Shown here one piece after another: positions 61,701 to 64,000 of a DNA stretch of 64,000 nucleotides; the stretch's first letter is position 1, and each line of letters starts with the position of its first letter. Origin of the DNA: Kineococcus rhizosphaerae (GTDB lineage Bacteria; Actinomycetota; Actinomycetes; Actinomycetales; Kineococcaceae). The stretch lies in contig NZ_PVZF01000007.1 of the NCBI RefSeq assembly GCF_003002055.1, forward strand, positions 124,001 through 188,000. The letters run 5' to 3'. A model generated the notes under the pieces. The model did no database searches. It had not been told where the DNA came from and was given only the letters and a program-made list of their open reading frames with translations. The position numbers and the translations under genes are program-made.

Positions 61701-62633
61701 ATGACACGCATCGGAACCTCGGACCTCGACGTGCGCCCGCTGAACCTGGGCGGGAACGTCTTCGGCTGGACCGCCGACGAAGCCACCTCGCACGCCGTCC
61801 TCGACGCCTTCGTCGAGGGCGGCGGCGACTTCATCGACACCGCCGACGTGTACTCGGCCTGGTCCGACGGCGGCGCCGGCATCTCCGAGACCATCATCGG
61901 CACCTGGCTGGCCAAGAGCGGCAAGCGCGACCAGGTCGTCATCGCCACCAAGGTCTGCAGCAAGGAGGACCGCAAGGGCCTGGCGGCGGACAACATCGTC
62001 AAGGCGGTCGACGAGTCCCTGCAGCGCCTGCAGACGGACCGGATCGACCTGTACTGGGCCCACCGGGACGACCAGAGCGTGGAGCTGGCCGAGACCCTGG
62101 GCGCGTTCGACGCGCTCGTGACGGCCGGCAAGGTCCGCGCGATCGGCGCCTCGAACTACACCGGCGCCCGCCTCACCGAGGCGCTGGAGACCTCCCGCCG
62201 GGAGGGTTTCGCCAGCTACGCCGCGGTGCAGAACCACTACAACCTCGTCGAGCGCGCGGAGTACGAGCAGGACGCGCTGCCCGTCGCCGAGGCCAACGGC
62301 CTGGCCTCGCTGCCCTACTACTCCCTCGCGTCGGGGTTCCTCACCGGCAAGTACCGTCCCGGCCGGCTGGCCGAGTCCCAGCGCCAGGCCGGGGCCGCCA
62401 AGTACCTCGACGACCCCCGCGGGCCGAAGGTCCTGGAGGCGCTGGACTCCGTCGCCGCCGCCCACGGCGTGCAGGTCGCCTCGGTGGCCCTGGCCTGGTT
62501 GCGCCAGCAGCCGACGGTCGTCGCACCGATCGCGAGCGCCCGCACGGTCGAGCAGCTCGCGCCGCTGCTGGCCTCGATGGACCTGGAGCTGAGCGGCGAG
62601 GAGCTGGCGACGCTGGACGCCGCCTCGCGCTGA
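61701..62633 (+). CDS. Aldo/keto reductase, YajO/PhdYdhF-like
   Basis: The ATG at 61701 (MTRIGTSDLDVRPLNLGGN) is chosen. The 310-residue protein has the tetrad: Asp and Tyr in FIDTADVYSAW, Lys in VIATKVCS and His in LYWAHRDD. The VVAPIASARTVEQL end binds NADPH. It resembles the stress-related AKR11/YajO group. A hairpin at 62669 follows. Confidence 0.92.
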   Translation: MTRIGTSDLDVRPLNLGGNVFGWTADEATSHAVLDAFVEGGGDFIDTADVYSAWSDGGAGISETIIGTWLAKSGKRDQVVIATKVCSKEDRKGLAADNIVKAVDESLQRLQTDRIDLYWAHRDDQSVELAETLGAFDALVTAGKVRAIGASNYTGARLTEALETSRREGFASYAAVQNHYNLVERAEYEQDALPVAEANGLASLPYYSLASGFLTGKYRPGRLAESQRQAGAAKYLDDPRGPKVLEALDSVAAAHGVQVASVALAWLRQQPTVVAPIASARTVEQLAPLLASMDLELSGEELATLDAASR

Positions 62634-62668
62634 ACGCACAGGAAGCTCACGTTCCCTGCACCCCCACG

Positions 62669-62693
62669 GGCACGCGCGGGCACCGCGCGTGCC
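62669..62693 (+). terminator. Hairpin terminator after aldo/keto reductase
   Basis: Perfect 11-nt arms GGCACGCGCGG / CCGCGCGTGCC with a 3-nt loop lie 36 nt after the reductase stop codon and 14 nt before the PAP2 gene. Confidence 0.7.
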
Positions 62694-62706
62694 GCACAGT
62701 GGAGGG

Positions 62707-63549
62707 GTGAGCACGACAGCCGCGCACCAGCCGTACACCCCGTCGCGCCCCCGGGGCGGGCGCAGGACCTGGTCCTGGGTCGCCCTGGGCGGGGCGTGGT
62801 GGCAGCTGGTGGCGCTGGGCGTCCTGTACTACGTGTGCGTGCGGACGGCGACGGGCCAGACGCACGAGAACCGGCTGCACGCGCAGGCCGTGGCGACGCG
62901 GGGTGCGGAGACGGGCTGGCTGCGGCGGGCGTTCGACCTGGTGGACCGGCTGGAGCCGCAGCACCTCGTGGTGGGGATCGTCCTCGTGGGGGCGGTGGCG
63001 CTGCTGCGGGGCCGTCCGGTGCGGGCGCTGCAGGCGGTCGTGGTGGCGGGCGGGACGCTCGGCCTGACGGAGCTGCTGAAGCTGGTGCTGCTGGAACGCC
63101 CGGACCTGCTGGACCACGGCTGGTCCTCGAACAGCCTGCCGTCCGGGCACACCGCCGCGGTCCTGGGGCTGGTGCTGGGGCTGCTGGTGGCCGCGCCGCG
63201 GTGGCTGCGGTTCCCGCTGGCGCTGGCGGGGGCGGCCGCGGCGGGGGCGATGGGGGCGTTCGTCATCGCCGACGGGTGGCACCGGGTGAGCGACGTGCTG
63301 GCCTCGGCGCTGGTGGGCTCGATCGTGTTCTGCCTGGTGCAGGTGCTGCCGAGCCGGGACCGCCGGTCGCGGGGCGCGCTGGTGTCGGTGTCGGTGCTCG
63401 TCCCGGTGGCCTGCGCCGCGGCGCTGGTGGTGGTCTACGCGGGGGGCGTGCCGCTGCGGACGGCCTACCTGGTGGCGGGCGCGGTCGTGGCGCTGACGGT
63501 CCTGGCGGCGGCCAGGGCCCTCCCGCGGGAGGTGCGGGCCGCGGCCTGA
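62707..63549 (+). CDS. PAP2-family membrane phosphatase
   Basis: The GTG at 62707 gives 280 residues with about six membrane helices. Motif 1 KLVLLERP and motif 2 NSLPSGHTA are clear. In motif 3 the His-Asp pair is present (GWHRVSD) but the usual preceding Ser-Arg is replaced by Ala-Asp, so activity may be altered. PAP2 enzymes dephosphorylate lipid phosphates or undecaprenyl-PP. It is 17 nt upstream of bpa. Confidence 0.85.
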   Translation: MSTTAAHQPYTPSRPRGGRRTWSWVALGGAWWQLVALGVLYYVCVRTATGQTHENRLHAQAVATRGAETGWLRRAFDLVDRLEPQHLVVGIVLVGAVALLRGRPVRALQAVVVAGGTLGLTELLKLVLLERPDLLDHGWSSNSLPSGHTAAVLGLVLGLLVAAPRWLRFPLALAGAAAAGAMGAFVIADGWHRVSDVLASALVGSIVFCLVQVLPSRDRRSRGALVSVSVLVPVACAAALVVVYAGGVPLRTAYLVAGAVVALTVLAAARALPREVRAAA

Positions 63550-63565
63550 GGGCAGGATGGTCCGC

Positions 63566-64000
63566 ATGCCGCAGCACTTCGACGAAGACCCGACCCCGCC
63601 CGACGCACCCCGCGAGACCCAGGACGGGCCCGAACCCCGCGTGGTCGTGGTGACCCCGCAGGGCATGGGCATCGCCGAGCCGCCCGAGGACGGCGAGCCG
63701 GGCCCGGCGGACCTGGTGTCGCAGCCGGCGAAGGTCATGCGGATCGGCAGCATGATCAAGCAGCTCCTGGAGGAGGTGCGGTCGGCGCCCCTGGACGAGG
63801 CGGGCCGCAACCGCCTGGCGGAGATCCACGAGCGGTCGCTGAACGAGCTGGAGGACGGTCTCTCGGCCGACCTGGTGGAGGAGCTGCGGCGCATCGCGCT
63901 GCCCTTCGCGGAGGGCCAGACGCCGTCGGAGAGCGAGTTGCGGATCGCGCAGGCCCAGCTCGTCGGGTGGCTGGAGGGTCTGTTCCACGGCATCCAGACG
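63566..64000 (+). CDS. bpa: Bacterial proteasome activator Bpa, partial
   Basis: The ATG at 63566 opens a frame that runs off the right edge after 145 codons. The visible part has a disordered Pro/Glu N-terminus, then AKVMRIGSMIKQLLEEVRSA, EIHERSLNELEDGL and ELRIAQAQLVGWLEGLFHGI, which match Bpa (Rv3780, DUF2587) of mycobacteria. Bpa forms a 12-mer ring that opens the 20S proteasome without ATP. The C-terminal GQYL that docks the proteasome would lie outside the window. Confidence 0.93.
   Translation, partial: MPQHFDEDPTPPDAPRETQDGPEPRVVVVTPQGMGIAEPPEDGEPGPADLVSQPAKVMRIGSMIKQLLEEVRSAPLDEAGRNRLAEIHERSLNELEDGLSADLVEELRRIALPFAEGQTPSESELRIAQAQLVGWLEGLFHGIQT

Noticed and set aside
1-64000. Horizontally acquired island, prophage or insertion sequence
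   Set aside because: No integrase, transposase, tRNA-borne attachment site or clear drop in G+C was seen.

Overview
The window is one contiguous stretch of very G+C-rich, gene-dense actinobacterial chromosome. GTG starts are common, 4-nt start/stop overlaps are frequent, and no intergenic gap exceeds about 220 nt. Actinobacterial markers include a complete conservon (NIT-type sensor kinase, roadblock protein, DUF742 protein, small GTPase), LGFP repeats, PspC/EsrSR-type envelope signalling, ABC sugar transporters without their own ATPase, and a bacterial proteasome activator (Bpa) at the right edge. A Kineosporiaceae/Kineococcus-like organism is plausible but is inference only. I found no tRNA, rRNA, CRISPR array, insertion sequence or prophage.

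Layout. 1-3.5 kb: a YcnI-type copper-binding protein cut by the window edge, with membrane and unknown proteins. 3.6-4.5 kb: a secreted M43-type metalloprotease. 4.7-12.5 kb: a signalling block on the minus strand, the conservon cvnA-B-C-D followed by a CheA with two CheW domains and a free CheW. 12.6-14.8 kb: nucleotidyltransferase, quinone oxidoreductase, Hsp20. 14.9-22.9 kb: a sugar or sugar-acid uptake and catabolism locus (binding protein, two permeases, TIM-barrel isomerase, Gfo/Idh oxidoreductase, 2-hydroxyacid dehydrogenase) with a LacI-type operator and a divergent aldo/keto reductase. 22.9-25.2 kb: a GAF-GGDEF-GAF-EAL c-di-GMP enzyme. 25.6-31.6 kb: a SorC-regulated polyol (mannitol-type) transporter plus mannitol dehydrogenase. 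31.7-37.9 kb: a PucR regulator and a ribose-type ABC transporter bracketed by two HSL-family esterases. 38-40.3 kb: hisS and a secreted esterase. 40.4-44.5 kb: a ugp-like glycerophosphodiester locus. 44.7-48 kb: a Nei-type glycosylase, a beta-propeller protein and galM. 48-52.2 kb: PspC proteins with a divergent EsrSR-like two-component system. 52.2-55.6 kb: a YbdK-type ligase, an oxidoreductase, an apparent CTG-started gene and a gene broken by an in-frame stop. 55.7-64 kb: an MFS exporter with TetR regulator and operator, LGFP protein, acetyltransferase, TerD-vWA fusion, reductases, PAP2 phosphatase and bpa (cut by the edge).

How parts fit together. Three carbohydrate transporters (CUT1 type) have no ATPase and probably share an MsiK-like ATPase encoded elsewhere; only the ribose-type system has its own. 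The strongest candidate for an unusual system is the conservon-CheA-CheW block. It places an MglA/MglB-like GTPase switch beside a chemosensory kinase that has no P2 domain and no CheY or receptor gene nearby. Long perfect palindromes, some related in sequence, lie between convergent genes and probably act as two-way terminators.
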